A DNA stretch of 64,000 nt from Roseiarcus sp963737365 (lineage in GTDB: Bacteria > Pseudomonadota > Alphaproteobacteria > Rhizobiales > Beijerinckiaceae). The first letter of the stretch is position 1. Each line of letters starts with the position of its first letter. The DNA is taken from assembly GCA_963737365.1 (NCBI GenBank), contig CAVTSD010000007.1:1240001-1304000 (forward strand), given 5' to 3'. The translations under genes were made by a program, and so were the position numbers. Under the pieces are notes generated by a model that was not told the DNA's origin, made no database searches, and saw only the letters and a list, made by a program, of their open reading frames with translations. This document shows positions 33,631 to 43,335 of this stretch, one piece after another.

Positions 33631-34959
33631 TCAGGCGAAATCTCGCGCGGCGCGCTGATGCTCGGCAATCAGCGCGCCGAGATCGAGCCCGACCAGCTGC
33701 CCATCGACGACGCGCCATGTCCCAGCGATCATGACCCGGTCCGCGCAATGCGCGCCACACAGCACCAGCGCCGCGAGTGGATCGTGGGCGCCCGAGAAGC
33801 GCGGCTCGTCGAGCTTGAACAGCGCCAGGTCCGCCTCATAACCTTCGGCGATTCGGCCGATGTCCGAGCGCCCGAGGCAGCGGGCCGAGCCTTGCGTCGC
33901 CCAGCGCAGCACGTCGAGATGGGTGATCTTCTCCGCGCCGTAGCGGAGGCGCCCGATCATCAGCGCATGGCGAAGCGCCTCCATCATGTTGGAGGCGTCG
34001 TTGGAGGCGGAGCCGTCGACGCCGAGGCCGAGCGGCGAACCGGCAGCCTCGAGCTCGCAGGTGCGGCAAATGCCGGAAGCAAGCACCATGTTCGAGGCCG
34101 CGCAATGGCAAACGCCGACTTTCGCCCTGCCGAGCCGGGCAATCTCCTCGGCATTGAAATGGACGCCGTGCGCAAGCCAGACGCGGCTCGACATCCAGCC
34201 GGTCTCCTCGAGAAGATCGACCGGTCTCAAGCCATACATTTCGAGGCAGAACCGTTCTTCGTCCTCGGTCTCGCAGAGGTGGGTGTGAAGCTGGCAATCA
34301 TAGCGCTCGGCAAGCTCGGCGCTCTCACGCATTAGGTCCTTCGAGATCGAGAACGGCGAGCAAGGCGCAAGGGCGACGCGAATCTGCGCGCCTGGCGTCG
34401 GATCGTGGAACAGCTTCAGCACCCGCTCGCTATCGGCAAGGATCGTCTCTTCGTCCTGAACGACGCTGTCGGGCGGGAGGCCGCCGTCCTTCGCCGACAG
34501 GTTCATCGAGCCGCGCGAGACGGTCATGCGCATGCCAAGCGAGCGCGCCTCCTCGACCTCGATGTCGACTGCGTTCTCCAGTCCGTCCGGATAAAGATAG
34601 TGATGGTCGGCGGCCGTGGTGCAGCCCGACAGCATGAGCTCGGTCAGCGCCAGCCGGGACGCGAGCCTCAGATGGTTCGGCTTGATCCGCGCCCAGATCG
34701 GATAGAGCGCGACGAGCCAGGCGAACAGCGGCTTGTTGATGGCGGACGGATGGGCGCGAGTCAGGGTCTGGTAAAAGTGGTGGTGGGTGTTGACGAGGCC
34801 CGGCAGCACGACATGACGCGAGGCGTCGAACGTCGCGTCGATGCGCTCAGGCGCCTTGCCTTGTCCCACACGCTCGGCGATCCGGGTCCCGTCGACGACG
34901 AGCCCGCGCTCGGCGCCGTCGGCGAAAATCGCCAACGGGTCTTTGATCCACGTCCGCAC
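33631..34959 (-). CDS. 8-oxoguanine deaminase (amidohydrolase)
   Basis: A 442-residue cytosolic amidohydrolase. The metal site H59-H60-H61 (N-T-H-H-H-F-Y-Q-T-L-T-R-A), the later H-T-H-L-C-E-T-E-D-E-E and V-W-L-A-H-G-V-H-F-N-A-E-E, and L-G-V-D-G-S-A-S-N-D-A-S-N match the 8-oxoguanine deaminase subgroup of COG0402. That enzyme converts 8-oxoguanine to urate. The GTG start at 34957-34959 follows an AGGG-like ribosome site and gives the usual N-terminus R-T-W-I-K-D-P-L-A-I-F. The open frame upstream has no similarity. Confidence 0.9.
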   Translation of the reverse strand: MRTWIKDPLAIFADGAERGLVVDGTRIAERVGQGKAPERIDATFDASRHVVLPGLVNTHHHFYQTLTRAHPSAINKPLFAWLVALYPIWARIKPNHLRLASRLALTELMLSGCTTAADHHYLYPDGLENAVDIEVEEARSLGMRMTVSRGSMNLSAKDGGLPPDSVVQDEETILADSERVLKLFHDPTPGAQIRVALAPCSPFSISKDLMRESAELAERYDCQLHTHLCETEDEERFCLEMYGLRPVDLLEETGWMSSRVWLAHGVHFNAEEIARLGRAKVGVCHCAASNMVLASGICRTCELEAAGSPLGLGVDGSASNDASNMMEALRHALMIGRLRYGAEKITHLDVLRWATQGSARCLGRSDIGRIAEGYEADLALFKLDEPRFSGAHDPLAALVLCGAHCADRVMIAGTWRVVDGQLVGLDLGALIAEHQRAARDFA

Positions 34960-35059
34960 GCCTGCCCTCTTCTCAGCCAATTCCGCAATTGCGAATTGGC
35001 TGAGGCTCCTGTCAACTGGGGCAAAGCGCAAATCGCGGACGGCGCGATTTCCCGTTCGC

Positions 35060-35683
35060 TTACATGGGCGGGTTGACGCCGTTCGTGCCGACAACGACGA
35101 AGCCAGCCTGGAGCGCGCCGTCGTCGCCGCGCTGGGCGGGAATGAAGACCGTCGCGCCGGGCTTGAGATCCGCCTCGGTCGCGGGAGCGAAGGTCACGAT
35201 CGGAACACCATCGGGGATGGCGATTTTCTTTTCCTTGCCCCCGCTATAGGAGAGGTCGAGCGTGCGCCCATCGACGCCCTTCACCGCATTGGTGACCGTC
35301 GCATTGGTCATCGTGCTTTTCGGCTTCAGATCCCAGGGATAAGAGCCCTCGCCGGTTCCTTTCATCGACGGCGGAAAAACCAGCACCTCGACCGCGCCGT
35401 CTCCGCCCGACGATGTCGGGAGCGAGGCGATGCCGACAAAGTCTCCTGGTTTGATGTCCTCGAGCGACGCCTTGGCGACGCCGGCCATCTTCCAGCCTGG
35501 CTTCATCATCAGCTTGGCGTCCGGGCCTTCGCGGGTCTTCACCGTCAGCGTCGATCCGTCGAGACCAACGACGGTCCCACGCACCCGAACGGTTTCCGCT
35601 GCTTGTGCAGGAGAGAGGATTGCAATTGCGAGGAACGCGGCGGCGCCGGCGCCGCTAAAGGTCTGGAGCAATTTCAGATTCAT
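35060..35683 (-). CDS. Exported protein of unknown function (DUF5666-like fold)
   Basis: A 207-residue secreted protein with a signal peptide ending P-A-Q-A-A. The mature part has an OB-like pattern (V-R-V-R-G-T-V-V-G-L-D-G-S-T-L-T-V-K-T), repeated more weakly later (A-V-K-G-V-D-G-R-T-L-D-L-S-Y). This resembles DUF5666-type domains. It ends P-P-M. It lies 100 nt upstream of the deaminase gene on the same strand. Function is unknown. Confidence 0.65.
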   Translation of the reverse strand: MNLKLLQTFSGAGAAAFLAIAILSPAQAAETVRVRGTVVGLDGSTLTVKTREGPDAKLMMKPGWKMAGVAKASLEDIKPGDFVGIASLPTSSGGDGAVEVLVFPPSMKGTGEGSYPWDLKPKSTMTNATVTNAVKGVDGRTLDLSYSGGKEKKIAIPDGVPIVTFAPATEADLKPGATVFIPAQRGDDGALQAGFVVVGTNGVNPPM

Positions 35684-35889
35684 TTTTCAACTCTCCGCCG
35701 TGGGTTATCAAAAATCGCTTTGTGCGACGTTGGGCGCGATCGACCGGGCGTCCGCCCTTCTATTAAGCGATAACGGCCGAAGCCCGCAGTTTATTCAGCA
35801 GCAGCGGCGTTTTCGTGTCCATTGCTGTGTCGTTCAAATCAGGCGCGTCCCCTCCCTCGCTCCGCCTCAGAGGATTAGGAGGCTAACGC

Positions 35890-36753
35890 TTATTCCTCAA
35901 CCTTCAGACCGGCGGCTCCACGCGCGCTGACCACCTCCGCCTGGCGGCCGCGAATGACGGCCATCTTGGCGACCCCCGTCAGTGCCGACCCGGCGTCGAG
36001 ATTGAGGCGGAATCCGGCGATCTGGTCCGAATGCGAGGCCTTGCGGCGCGCGTCGTTCGGCGTGTGGCCATGGACGACGAAGAATCCGCTGAAACCGTCC
36101 GGCCCCGGACGATGGTCGAGGAACGGCCGACGCACCCATGCCCAATGAAGATCCTCGTCGAGCCTGGCGAGCGGCGTGTTCCAGGGAACGGCAAGAAACG
36201 TTTCGAGTTCGACTTCCGGGTTGACGCCCGCGTGAACGAAGAGAACGTGGCCCGAGCGCCAGCTTGCTCGCGAGGCCTGCAGCCAGGCGCGGATGCGCGG
36301 GGGAAGCGAGCCGCGCGCGTTGGTCAGCAGATCGTCGAGATACTCGGGCGAGTCTTCCGTCTTGAGAAACTCCGCCACCGTCCGATCGCCGCCGTTGCCA
36401 AGCCAGGTGTCGAAGGCGTCGATCGCGTCGTTCCAGGGCGTTTCGGGATCGAGCGCGAGCCGCATCATCGTCTCATGGTTGCCCATGAGCGTGATCGCCT
36501 CGTCGGCGCCGACGCGCGCTTTCGCAGCCATCGCAAGGTCGAGGGCGCCGAGGCTGTCGGGCCCGCGGTCGACGAAATCGCCGAGAAAGACAATGACGCG
36601 CTTCTTACACAGCTTGGGCTCCCGCGCCGCCTCGTCGATAAGCGCGGAAAGAAGATCGCTTCGTCCGTGAATGTCGCCAATGGCAAAAACTTCCGCCTCC
36701 GGGCTTACGCCCAGCGGCAGCGAAAATCCTTGACGCTCGACGACAACAGACAT
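35890..36753 (-). CDS. Metallophosphoesterase, serine/threonine phosphatase-like (PPP family)
   Basis: A 287-residue enzyme with the full PPP signature: G-D-I-H-G (metal site 1), G-D-F-V-D-R-G-P-D-S, G-N-H-E, and a C-terminal G-H-T-P. It probably dephosphorylates proteins or small molecules in the cytosol. The ATG ending at 36753 starts just before the fold. It is divergent from the VWA gene with a 76-nt gap. Confidence 0.9.
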   Translation of the reverse strand: MSVVVERQGFSLPLGVSPEAEVFAIGDIHGRSDLLSALIDEAAREPKLCKKRVIVFLGDFVDRGPDSLGALDLAMAAKARVGADEAITLMGNHETMMRLALDPETPWNDAIDAFDTWLGNGGDRTVAEFLKTEDSPEYLDDLLTNARGSLPPRIRAWLQASRASWRSGHVLFVHAGVNPEVELETFLAVPWNTPLARLDEDLHWAWVRRPFLDHRPGPDGFSGFFVVHGHTPNDARRKASHSDQIAGFRLNLDAGSALTGVAKMAVIRGRQAEVVSARGAAGLKVEE

Positions 36754-36829
36754 GGAGACAGCACCCGGCGCCACAGGGACGCGCGGCAAGCATTGCACAG
36801 CCGCGCCCACGCACGCTAGGATCGCGCCC

Positions 36830-38005
36830 ATGTTCCTTGAGTTTTTCGCCAATCTGCGTCAGGCGCAAGTGCCGGCGACGCCGCGCGAATATCTCGACCT
36901 CATGCGTGGGCTCGAGGGCGATCTGGCTCAAATGTCGGTCGACGAATTTTATCGCCTCTCGCGCGCGGTCCTGGTCAAGGACGAGCGCAATCTTGACAGG
37001 TTCGACGTTGTTTTCGCCGCCACCTTCAAGGGCGCTCTGAGCGTCGCCGCTGCGGTCGAGGCGAAGGACCTGCCGGAGGAATGGCTGCGCCGAATGATGG
37101 AGCGCTATCTCAGTCCCGAGGAGCGGGCTCAGATCGAAAAGCTCGGTTTCGACAAGCTGATGGAGACGCTGCGCCAGCGCCTCGCCGAGCAGAAGGGCCG
37201 CCATCAGGGCGGCTCGAAATGGATCGGCACAGGCGGAACCTCGCCCTTCGGAGCTTATGGCGACCATCCCGAGGGCGTGCGCATCGGTCAGGACAAAGGC
37301 CGGCGGGGCAGCGCCGTCAAGGTCTGGGACCGGCGGGAATTCAAGGACTTCGACGGCGACACGGAGCTCGGACCGCGGAACATCAAGCTCGCGCTCAGGC
37401 GGCTTCGGCGATTCGCGCGCGAGGGCGCTGCGGAAGAGCTTGATCTCGACGGCACCATCCGTTCCACCGCCGACAAAGGCTATATCGACGTGCAGCTGAG
37501 GCCCGAGCGCCGAAATGCCATCAAGGTGCTTTTGTTTCTCGACGTCGGCGGCTCGATGGATTGGCACGTGGAAGCGGCGGAGCAGCTTTTCTCGGCGGCT
37601 AAAAGCCAATTCAAGCGGCTCGATCATTTTTACTTCCACAACTGCCTCTACGAAAGCGTGTGGAGGAACAACCGCCGCCGGCACAACGAGCGCGTGCCGA
37701 CCCGCGACCTCATCAATTCGTACCGCCGCGACTATCGGGTCGTCTTCGTCGGCGACGCTTCCATGAGCCCGCATGAGATCATGGCCCCCGGCGGATCGGT
37801 CGAGCATCTCAATCCGGAGCCCGGGAGGGTGTGGCTCGAGCGCGCGATTCTAGCTTGGCCGCGCTCGGTATGGATCAATCCAACGCCGCCCGGCGCCTGG
37901 GATCACTCGCTGTCAACAACGATGATTGCCGAAATCTTTCAGCATCGCATGTTTCCCATGACCCCCGACGGGGTCGAAGCGGCGATGCGGGCGCTCGCCG
38001 CCTGA
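36830..38005 (+). CDS. VWA-domain protein (CoxE-like)
   Basis: A 391-residue cytosolic protein. The N-terminal half is helical; a charged linker follows, then a von Willebrand A domain with the metal site D-V-G-G-S-M-D (Asp at residue 238) and S-V-W-I-N-P. CoxE-like VWA proteins pair with MoxR AAA ATPases to mature metalloenzymes. The matching MoxR gene is present at 43.3 kb, so the pair is split here by UspA, DksA, FliO-like and CckA genes. Confidence 0.9.
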   Translation: MFLEFFANLRQAQVPATPREYLDLMRGLEGDLAQMSVDEFYRLSRAVLVKDERNLDRFDVVFAATFKGALSVAAAVEAKDLPEEWLRRMMERYLSPEERAQIEKLGFDKLMETLRQRLAEQKGRHQGGSKWIGTGGTSPFGAYGDHPEGVRIGQDKGRRGSAVKVWDRREFKDFDGDTELGPRNIKLALRRLRRFAREGAAEELDLDGTIRSTADKGYIDVQLRPERRNAIKVLLFLDVGGSMDWHVEAAEQLFSAAKSQFKRLDHFYFHNCLYESVWRNNRRRHNERVPTRDLINSYRRDYRVVFVGDASMSPHEIMAPGGSVEHLNPEPGRVWLERAILAWPRSVWINPTPPGAWDHSLSTTMIAEIFQHRMFPMTPDGVEAAMRALAA

Positions 38006-38038
38006 CGGTTTGGCGCCTTTCGGAAGCGGCGCCGCTTG

Positions 38039-38464
38039 TCATTCCCTTACCACGAGCACCGAACATTGGGCGTGGCGCACGATCGTCTTGGCGTTCGATC
38101 CCAAGAGGTAATCCGACATGACGGGACGATGCGAACCGACGACGATGAGGTCGGCGTCCCATTCGGTCGCCTCTTGCAGGAGTTCGTGATAAATTCCCCC
38201 GGCCCGCGTCGCGGCGCTCTTGCGCTCGACAGGCAGATCCACAGCGCCCAAAATCGCATCGAGGGCCTCCGTCGCCCGCTTCTCCTGCTCGACGTCGAAA
38301 TCGACCGGCACATATTCCATGAATGTCGCCGGCATGACCGGCTGGACATTGACCAGCCTTAATTCGCCGCCGCCTGTCTTCGCCAGCTCCACCGCCTGAG
38401 TCAGACCCTTCGGACTTGGCGTGGGCTCGGCGAGATCGACCGCGAGAACGATACGCTTGAACAT
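38039..38464 (-). CDS. Universal stress protein (UspA family)
   Basis: A 141-residue single-domain Usp. The ATP-binding motif G-x2-G-x9-G-S is represented by V-V-G-S-H-R-P and L-G-S-N-A-K-T-I. It is likely a cytosolic stress regulator. The gene converges on the VWA gene (33-nt gap) and is divergent from dksA. Confidence 0.9.
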   Translation of the reverse strand: MFKRIVLAVDLAEPTPSPKGLTQAVELAKTGGGELRLVNVQPVMPATFMEYVPVDFDVEQEKRATEALDAILGAVDLPVERKSAATRAGGIYHELLQEATEWDADLIVVGSHRPVMSDYLLGSNAKTIVRHAQCSVLVVRE

Positions 38465-38684
38465 GGCAATCCTCCCTTATCGCCGAATACCGTCAACCGA
38501 CTCGTCCAGCTTGAGCCTGAGACGCTCTTTACAGTCTGGCAAGGCTCTTGCAGCAAATAGGGCGAGGCCTCGCTCGAACCGCCCCGCGCGCCTAGCCGGC
38601 CGGACCGCACGAGGATAGTCATTGTTCCTTCGCCGACGGATCGTTATAAGGCCGCGAAATTCCACGCGGAAATAGGAATCGCCA

Positions 38685-39101
38685 ATGAACGACGTGTCCG
38701 TTGAAAGTTACAAACCGTCGGACGACGAACCGTTCATGAACGACCGACAGAAAGAATACTTCCGCCGCAAGCTGATCGGGTGGCGCGAATTGATTTTGGC
38801 GGAGAGCCGCGACACGCTGGCCGCCCTGCAACAGGAAAGCGAAAACCACCCTGACTTCGCCGACCGCGCGTCGTCGGAAACCGACCGCGCGATCGAGCTG
38901 CGCGCGCGGGATAGGCAGCGGAAACTGATCTCCAAAATCGAGGCCGCTCTAGCCCGCATCGATGACGGTTCTTATGGCTATTGCGTCGAAACCGGAGATC
39001 CCATCTCGCTCAGGCGCCTCGATGCGCGTCCGATTGCGACTCTCTCGGTCGAGGCGCAGGAGCGCCACGAACGACGTGAGCGGATCTATCGCGACGACTG
39101 A
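38685..39101 (+). CDS. dksA: DksA, RNA polymerase-binding transcription factor
   Basis: A 138-residue coiled-coil protein that binds RNA polymerase and mediates the stringent response with ppGpp. The coiled coil (about 20-95) includes the tip region D-R-A-S-S-E-T-D-R. The zinc finger is degenerate: only one Cys remains in Y-G-Y-C-V-E-T-G-D-P-I-S, as in many alphaproteobacterial DksA proteins. Such forms can be less dependent on zinc. Confidence 0.93.
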   Translation: MNDVSVESYKPSDDEPFMNDRQKEYFRRKLIGWRELILAESRDTLAALQQESENHPDFADRASSETDRAIELRARDRQRKLISKIEAALARIDDGSYGYCVETGDPISLRRLDARPIATLSVEAQERHERRERIYRDD

Positions 39102-39225
39102 GTTGAAAACCCCGGTTGTGGCGACACCAGCTCGATCCTGAGTAGCTCATGCGAGGAAGGTCGGCGTAACTCGGAACTGGCGACGTAGTCTTCAACGACT
39201 TTCCGTCGCGCAACGCTGGCCTCGG

Positions 39226-40410
39226 TCAATCCGACTTTTCGCGCCCAAGCAGGCGCGCCATCTCCGCCTCGAGCGAATCGAGGTCGGCAAAGGGATCGTC
39301 GGCTTTGGGCGACGGCTTGCCGCCCGGCGCGCCGTTCGCCTTGTCGATTGGCGGGCGAACGTCGGGTGATTTTCGCGCCCAGTCCGAGGCCGGCGCCAAC
39401 GAGGTTGTCTTTGACGCAACGCGCGGTTGAACCAAGCCCGTATTGGCCGGCGGCGCGGGCGTCACGACTGGCGCCGCTGGCGGCTCCGTTTTCGCCGCTG
39501 GGACGACTGGGTCTGCCTTCATGCCCGTGACTGCGGGCTCCGCCCTGTCCGGACGGCGCGATGGCGCAGGCGCGACAGGAGACGAGGTCTGAGGAGTGAT
39601 CGAGCTTCGTGGCGGAGCCGCTTCCTTAGAACGAACGACCTCCCCGCGATTCGGCGAGGCGTTGGCCGGGATAATCGGCGGGGGCATGCTCGCGCGCGGT
39701 TGGGCGGGGCGCGGCTGTTCCGCTTGACGCGGCGGCGCGCTCGTCGGCGCCGGTCGAGCGGGCTCAGCCGCTTGCGGCGCGATGGGCGGAGCAGAGGCCG
39801 GGCGCGCCAGTTCGGGCGCGGGGATCTGGATGGGAACGGCCGCTTGGTCGGGAATGGAAACGGTCGGCTGGGCCGGAGCGGGCGCGGGCGCCTTCGGGGC
39901 CGGCGGCGCGACGGTCGGGGCAGTCGGCGCAACCGGGACCTGCGCGGGGGTGACGGTTGCGGACGGAGTTGGCGAAGCCGGGACCTTGGCTGCGACCTTC
40001 GGCTCCGCAACGGTCGGAGAGGCAGGGAGCGCGGCGGCTTCGGTTCGCCGCGCAGGCGTGCTTGGCACAAGCAGAGGCGAAGCCTGATTGGCCTCGCGCG
40101 CAGGGACCACGGCGCGATTGATTTGCGACTCGACCAGAACGTCGTTTGGTCCGCCGATCATGACCAGATGCTCGATATTGTCGCGACGGATCAACACAAG
40201 CTGACGCTGCCCATCGAGGCTGAACGCGTCGACCAGCCCGAGCCTCGGCTGCCGGGTCCGTCCGCCCGGAACCCGCAGCCGATGAGCAAACGTCAACCGG
40301 TAAACGATCGCGAGCACGATAAGAGCGGCGATGCCGCAAGCCGCAAGGAATCCGATCTGGAGGACGCGATTGTCCCCGAACGGAAGCTCATTCAACCACT
40401 GCATGCCCAA
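39226..40410 (-). CDS. FliO-like membrane protein with long proline-rich tail
   Basis: The first 95 residues carry one membrane helix (Q-I-G-F-L-A-A-C-G-I-A-A-L-I-V-L) and a FliO/MopB-type domain: R-L-G-L-V-D-A-F-S-L-D-G-Q-R-Q-L-V-L-I-R-R-D-N-I-E-H-L-V-M is covered at 55-83. Residues 110-365 are Pro/Ala-rich disorder, ending in a short conserved helix with L-D-S-L-E-A-E-M-A-R-L-L. Other flagellar genes are absent here, so a role in a flagellar export apparatus is uncertain; similar genes occur beside cckA in non-flagellated relatives. Confidence 0.75.
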   Translation of the reverse strand: MGMQWLNELPFGDNRVLQIGFLAACGIAALIVLAIVYRLTFAHRLRVPGGRTRQPRLGLVDAFSLDGQRQLVLIRRDNIEHLVMIGGPNDVLVESQINRAVVPAREANQASPLLVPSTPARRTEAAALPASPTVAEPKVAAKVPASPTPSATVTPAQVPVAPTAPTVAPPAPKAPAPAPAQPTVSIPDQAAVPIQIPAPELARPASAPPIAPQAAEPARPAPTSAPPRQAEQPRPAQPRASMPPPIIPANASPNRGEVVRSKEAAPPRSSITPQTSSPVAPAPSRRPDRAEPAVTGMKADPVVPAAKTEPPAAPVVTPAPPANTGLVQPRVASKTTSLAPASDWARKSPDVRPPIDKANGAPGGKPSPKADDPFADLDSLEAEMARLLGREKSD

Positions 40411-40751
40411 TCCAACACTTCCGCTGCCGAGCGCAGAACAGGACGCTCTTCAATTCGCCTGCCGAACGAGGGTTCAGCCGGCGCCCGAGAAGCAAGATCG
40501 GGCGCGGCCCAGTGACCCGGTCTGGCGCGCCGCCTGCACGCGCCGAATCCGATCGACGCGCGCCCATGTCACATTTCATAACAAAATGCGAACCCGTTGA
40601 AAACTGCGGCGCTCAACGCAGTTTCGCCCAGGTTGAACCGCCCGCAGTCAAGACAGGGCGCGCGCCTCATGGTAGCACACACTCAAGGCGACTCAGCGCG
40701 CTCGCACTCGTGCATGCCAACGGCAATGTCCTTGGGGGTAATGATCTTCAA
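40411..40751. other. Divergent regulatory region of the FliO-like gene and cckA
   Basis: This 341-base spacer lies between the two divergent genes. A hairpin with an 8-bp stem and 8-nt loop occupies 40601-40624. The cckA frame stays open through this region from 40512, but that stretch lacks similarity and its low-complexity content does not look coding. I could not identify a CtrA box with confidence. Confidence 0.5.
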
Positions 40752-43268
40752 ATGAAGTCTCCGCCGCCCCCGCCGGTGGACAGAATCGAGCGAACGGTCA
40801 ATCCGGTCCCGCTGGCGATCCTTCTCGTCTGCCTCGCCGGCGCGCTTTTGGCCGTATGGCTTGCCCCAAGCGCCACCGGCGCAACGCTCATGACCTGGAT
40901 GATCGTCATCTTAGCGATCTCGGGCGCGTTCGGATTGCTGCTGTACGCGTTCGGCGTGTTGCAACTGCCGACGCGGGCGGCGCGCTTCGACACCACCAAG
41001 GCGATCGCCAACTCCAGCCCGGACGGCATCCTGGTCACCGACCGCGAAGCGCGCATCGTCTATGCCAATGAGGCCTACCGCGCGCTTTCCGGCGCGCCCG
41101 CGGCAAGCGACCTGCGTCCGATCGAACGCCTGTTCACCGGCTCGCCTGATGTCTCGGAATCCGTCTATCGCCTGTCGCAAGCGGCAAAATCTGGTGGGCG
41201 CGCAAGCGAGGAGCTTCGTCTTTCGCCCCCGCCCAGCGGTCAGGGCGAGGTCGCCTGGTACCGCATTCGGGTCCGTCCCCTCGAGGGCATGGCGAGGGAC
41301 GGCCTGATGGTGTGGACGGTCTCCGATGAGACGCGCGATCACGACCGGCACGAAACCTTTTTCCAGGACCTTCAGCACGCGATCGACTATCTCGACCACG
41401 CGCCCGCGGGCTTTTTCTCAGCCGAGCCCGACGGCTCGATTGCGCATATGAATGCGACGCTGGCCGGCTGGCTCGATTACGATCTCGCCCAGTTCAGCGC
41501 CGGCCGCCTCAAGATCGACGATATCGTCGCCGGAGATGGCGGCGCGATGCTCGCCATCATATCGGGGCCGCCGGGCGAAGTGACAACCCAGCAGTTCGAC
41601 GTCGACCTCAAGCCCCGCCAGGGCCGGCTGCTCCCGGCTCGCATTCTGCACAAGGTCGCCTTCTCCGGCGAGGGTGCGCCGGGCCCTTCCCGCTCGCTGG
41701 TGATCAATCGCGCTCCGGGCGACATCAAGGGCGAAGACCTGCGCGCGGCGGAGGTTCGCTTCGCCCGCATTTTTAATTCGACCCCGGTGGCGATCGCGGC
41801 TGTGGACGCCGCGGGCGCGGTGTTGCGGCCCAACGCCGCGTTCGCGCGCCTCGCACAGGCCGCCTCCAAGAACGAAGCCGCCAAGGGCAGGCTGTCGATT
41901 TTCGACCTTGTCGCCGAGCGCGATCGCGCGCCTTTAAGCGCATCGATCGAGGCGGCGGCCCAGGGCAATGGCGAAATTGCGCCCCTCGACGTTTCGCTCG
42001 AAGGCCCGGGCGCCGCGCGTGCGGCGCGACTGTTCGTGTCGGCCGCCGATCCGCGCAGCGACGAGGGCGCGAGCGCGACCATCTTCGCTCTCGACACCAC
42101 CGAGCAGCGGACCCTGCAAGAGAACCTCGCGCAAAGCCAGAAAATGCAGGCCATCGGCCAGCTCGCTGGCGGGGTCGCGCACGACTTCAACAACGTCCTG
42201 ACCGCCATCATCGGCTATTCCGATCTTCTGCTCGCCAATCACCGACCGACCGACCCGTCCTTTCAGGACATCATGCAAATCAAGCAGAACGCCAATCGGG
42301 CGGCGGGCCTCGTGCGGCAATTGCTGGCCTTCTCGCGCCGGCAGACTCTGCGCCCCCAGACGCTCCAGCTCAACGACGTATTGTCGGAATTGCAGATGCT
42401 GTTGCGCCGGCTGGTCGGCGAGCAGATCCAGCTCGACGTGGTCTACGGGCGCGACCTGTGGCAGGTTAAAGCGGACCTCAATCAGTTCGAGCAAGTGATT
42501 GTCAATCTCGTCGTCAACGCGCGCGACGCTATCCACGATGGCGGCAAGATCACGCTGCGAACGCGCAATTTTCCCGCCGCCGAACGCGGCAGCTTGAAAG
42601 AGGTTGATGTCGCCTCGGCCGATTACGTGCTGGTCGAGGTGGAGGACACAGGCCACGGAATTCCGCCCGAGGTCCGGGCCAAGATCTTCGAGCCCTTCTT
42701 CACCACCAAGGAGGTCGGCAAAGGCACCGGCCTTGGCTTGTCGATGGTCTACGGCATCGTCAAGCAAACTGGCGGGTATGTGTTCTGCGACAGCGAGCCT
42801 GGCGCAGGAGCGACGTTTCGGGTTCTGCTCCCTCGGCGATTGGCCGACGACGTCGACGAGCCGGTGAAGGCGGAAGTCGCGAAGCCTGTCGCCGATCTGA
42901 CGGGACGGGGCGCGATCCTCTTGGTTGAGGACGAAGAGGCGGTGCGCGCCTTCGCTTCGCGGGCGCTCGCCTCGCGCGGCTATACGGTGCTGGAAGCCGA
43001 GACCGGCCTCGACGCCTTACGGGTGGTCGAGGAGGCGAGCGAGCCGATCGACCTCATCGTTTCGGACGTCATCATGCCCGAAATGGACGGGCCGACGATG
43101 CTGACGGAACTGCGCAAACGCGGATTGACGGCGAAGGTCATTTTCGTCTCCGGCTACGCCGACGACGCCTTCGCCCGCAATCTGCCGGAGGGCCAGGACT
43201 TCGTGTTCCTGCCCAAGCCGTTCTCGCTTAAGCAGCTCATCGAGACGGTCAAGGGCTTGATGAATTGA
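40752..43268 (+). CDS. cckA: CckA hybrid histidine kinase
   Basis: The cell-cycle kinase CckA feeds phosphate through ChpT to CtrA. The 838-residue protein has two N-terminal membrane helices (about 17-70), PAS-like domains (about 80-440), the kinase domain with phospho-accepting H477 in V-A-H-D-F-N-N, the ATPase domain with G-T-G-L-G-L-S, and a C-terminal receiver with phospho-accepting D772 (V-S-D-V-I-M-P-E-M-D-G). The ATG at 40752 is chosen because the region before it has no family similarity. Domain order is normal. Confidence 0.95.
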   Translation: MKSPPPPPVDRIERTVNPVPLAILLVCLAGALLAVWLAPSATGATLMTWMIVILAISGAFGLLLYAFGVLQLPTRAARFDTTKAIANSSPDGILVTDREARIVYANEAYRALSGAPAASDLRPIERLFTGSPDVSESVYRLSQAAKSGGRASEELRLSPPPSGQGEVAWYRIRVRPLEGMARDGLMVWTVSDETRDHDRHETFFQDLQHAIDYLDHAPAGFFSAEPDGSIAHMNATLAGWLDYDLAQFSAGRLKIDDIVAGDGGAMLAIISGPPGEVTTQQFDVDLKPRQGRLLPARILHKVAFSGEGAPGPSRSLVINRAPGDIKGEDLRAAEVRFARIFNSTPVAIAAVDAAGAVLRPNAAFARLAQAASKNEAAKGRLSIFDLVAERDRAPLSASIEAAAQGNGEIAPLDVSLEGPGAARAARLFVSAADPRSDEGASATIFALDTTEQRTLQENLAQSQKMQAIGQLAGGVAHDFNNVLTAIIGYSDLLLANHRPTDPSFQDIMQIKQNANRAAGLVRQLLAFSRRQTLRPQTLQLNDVLSELQMLLRRLVGEQIQLDVVYGRDLWQVKADLNQFEQVIVNLVVNARDAIHDGGKITLRTRNFPAAERGSLKEVDVASADYVLVEVEDTGHGIPPEVRAKIFEPFFTTKEVGKGTGLGLSMVYGIVKQTGGYVFCDSEPGAGATFRVLLPRRLADDVDEPVKAEVAKPVADLTGRGAILLVEDEEAVRAFASRALASRGYTVLEAETGLDALRVVEEASEPIDLIVSDVIMPEMDGPTMLTELRKRGLTAKVIFVSGYADDAFARNLPEGQDFVFLPKPFSLKQLIETVKGLMN

Positions 43269-43335
43269 CGCGCGCGCCTCGCCTTGCGAGGCTAGGCCCT
43301 TAACTCGAAGCGTTTTAAAGGTGCCGCTGCTGATG

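Noticed and set aside
40512..40751. N-terminal extension of CckA
   Set aside because: The frame is open but the translation has no similarity or structure and the membrane helices begin after the ATG at 40752.
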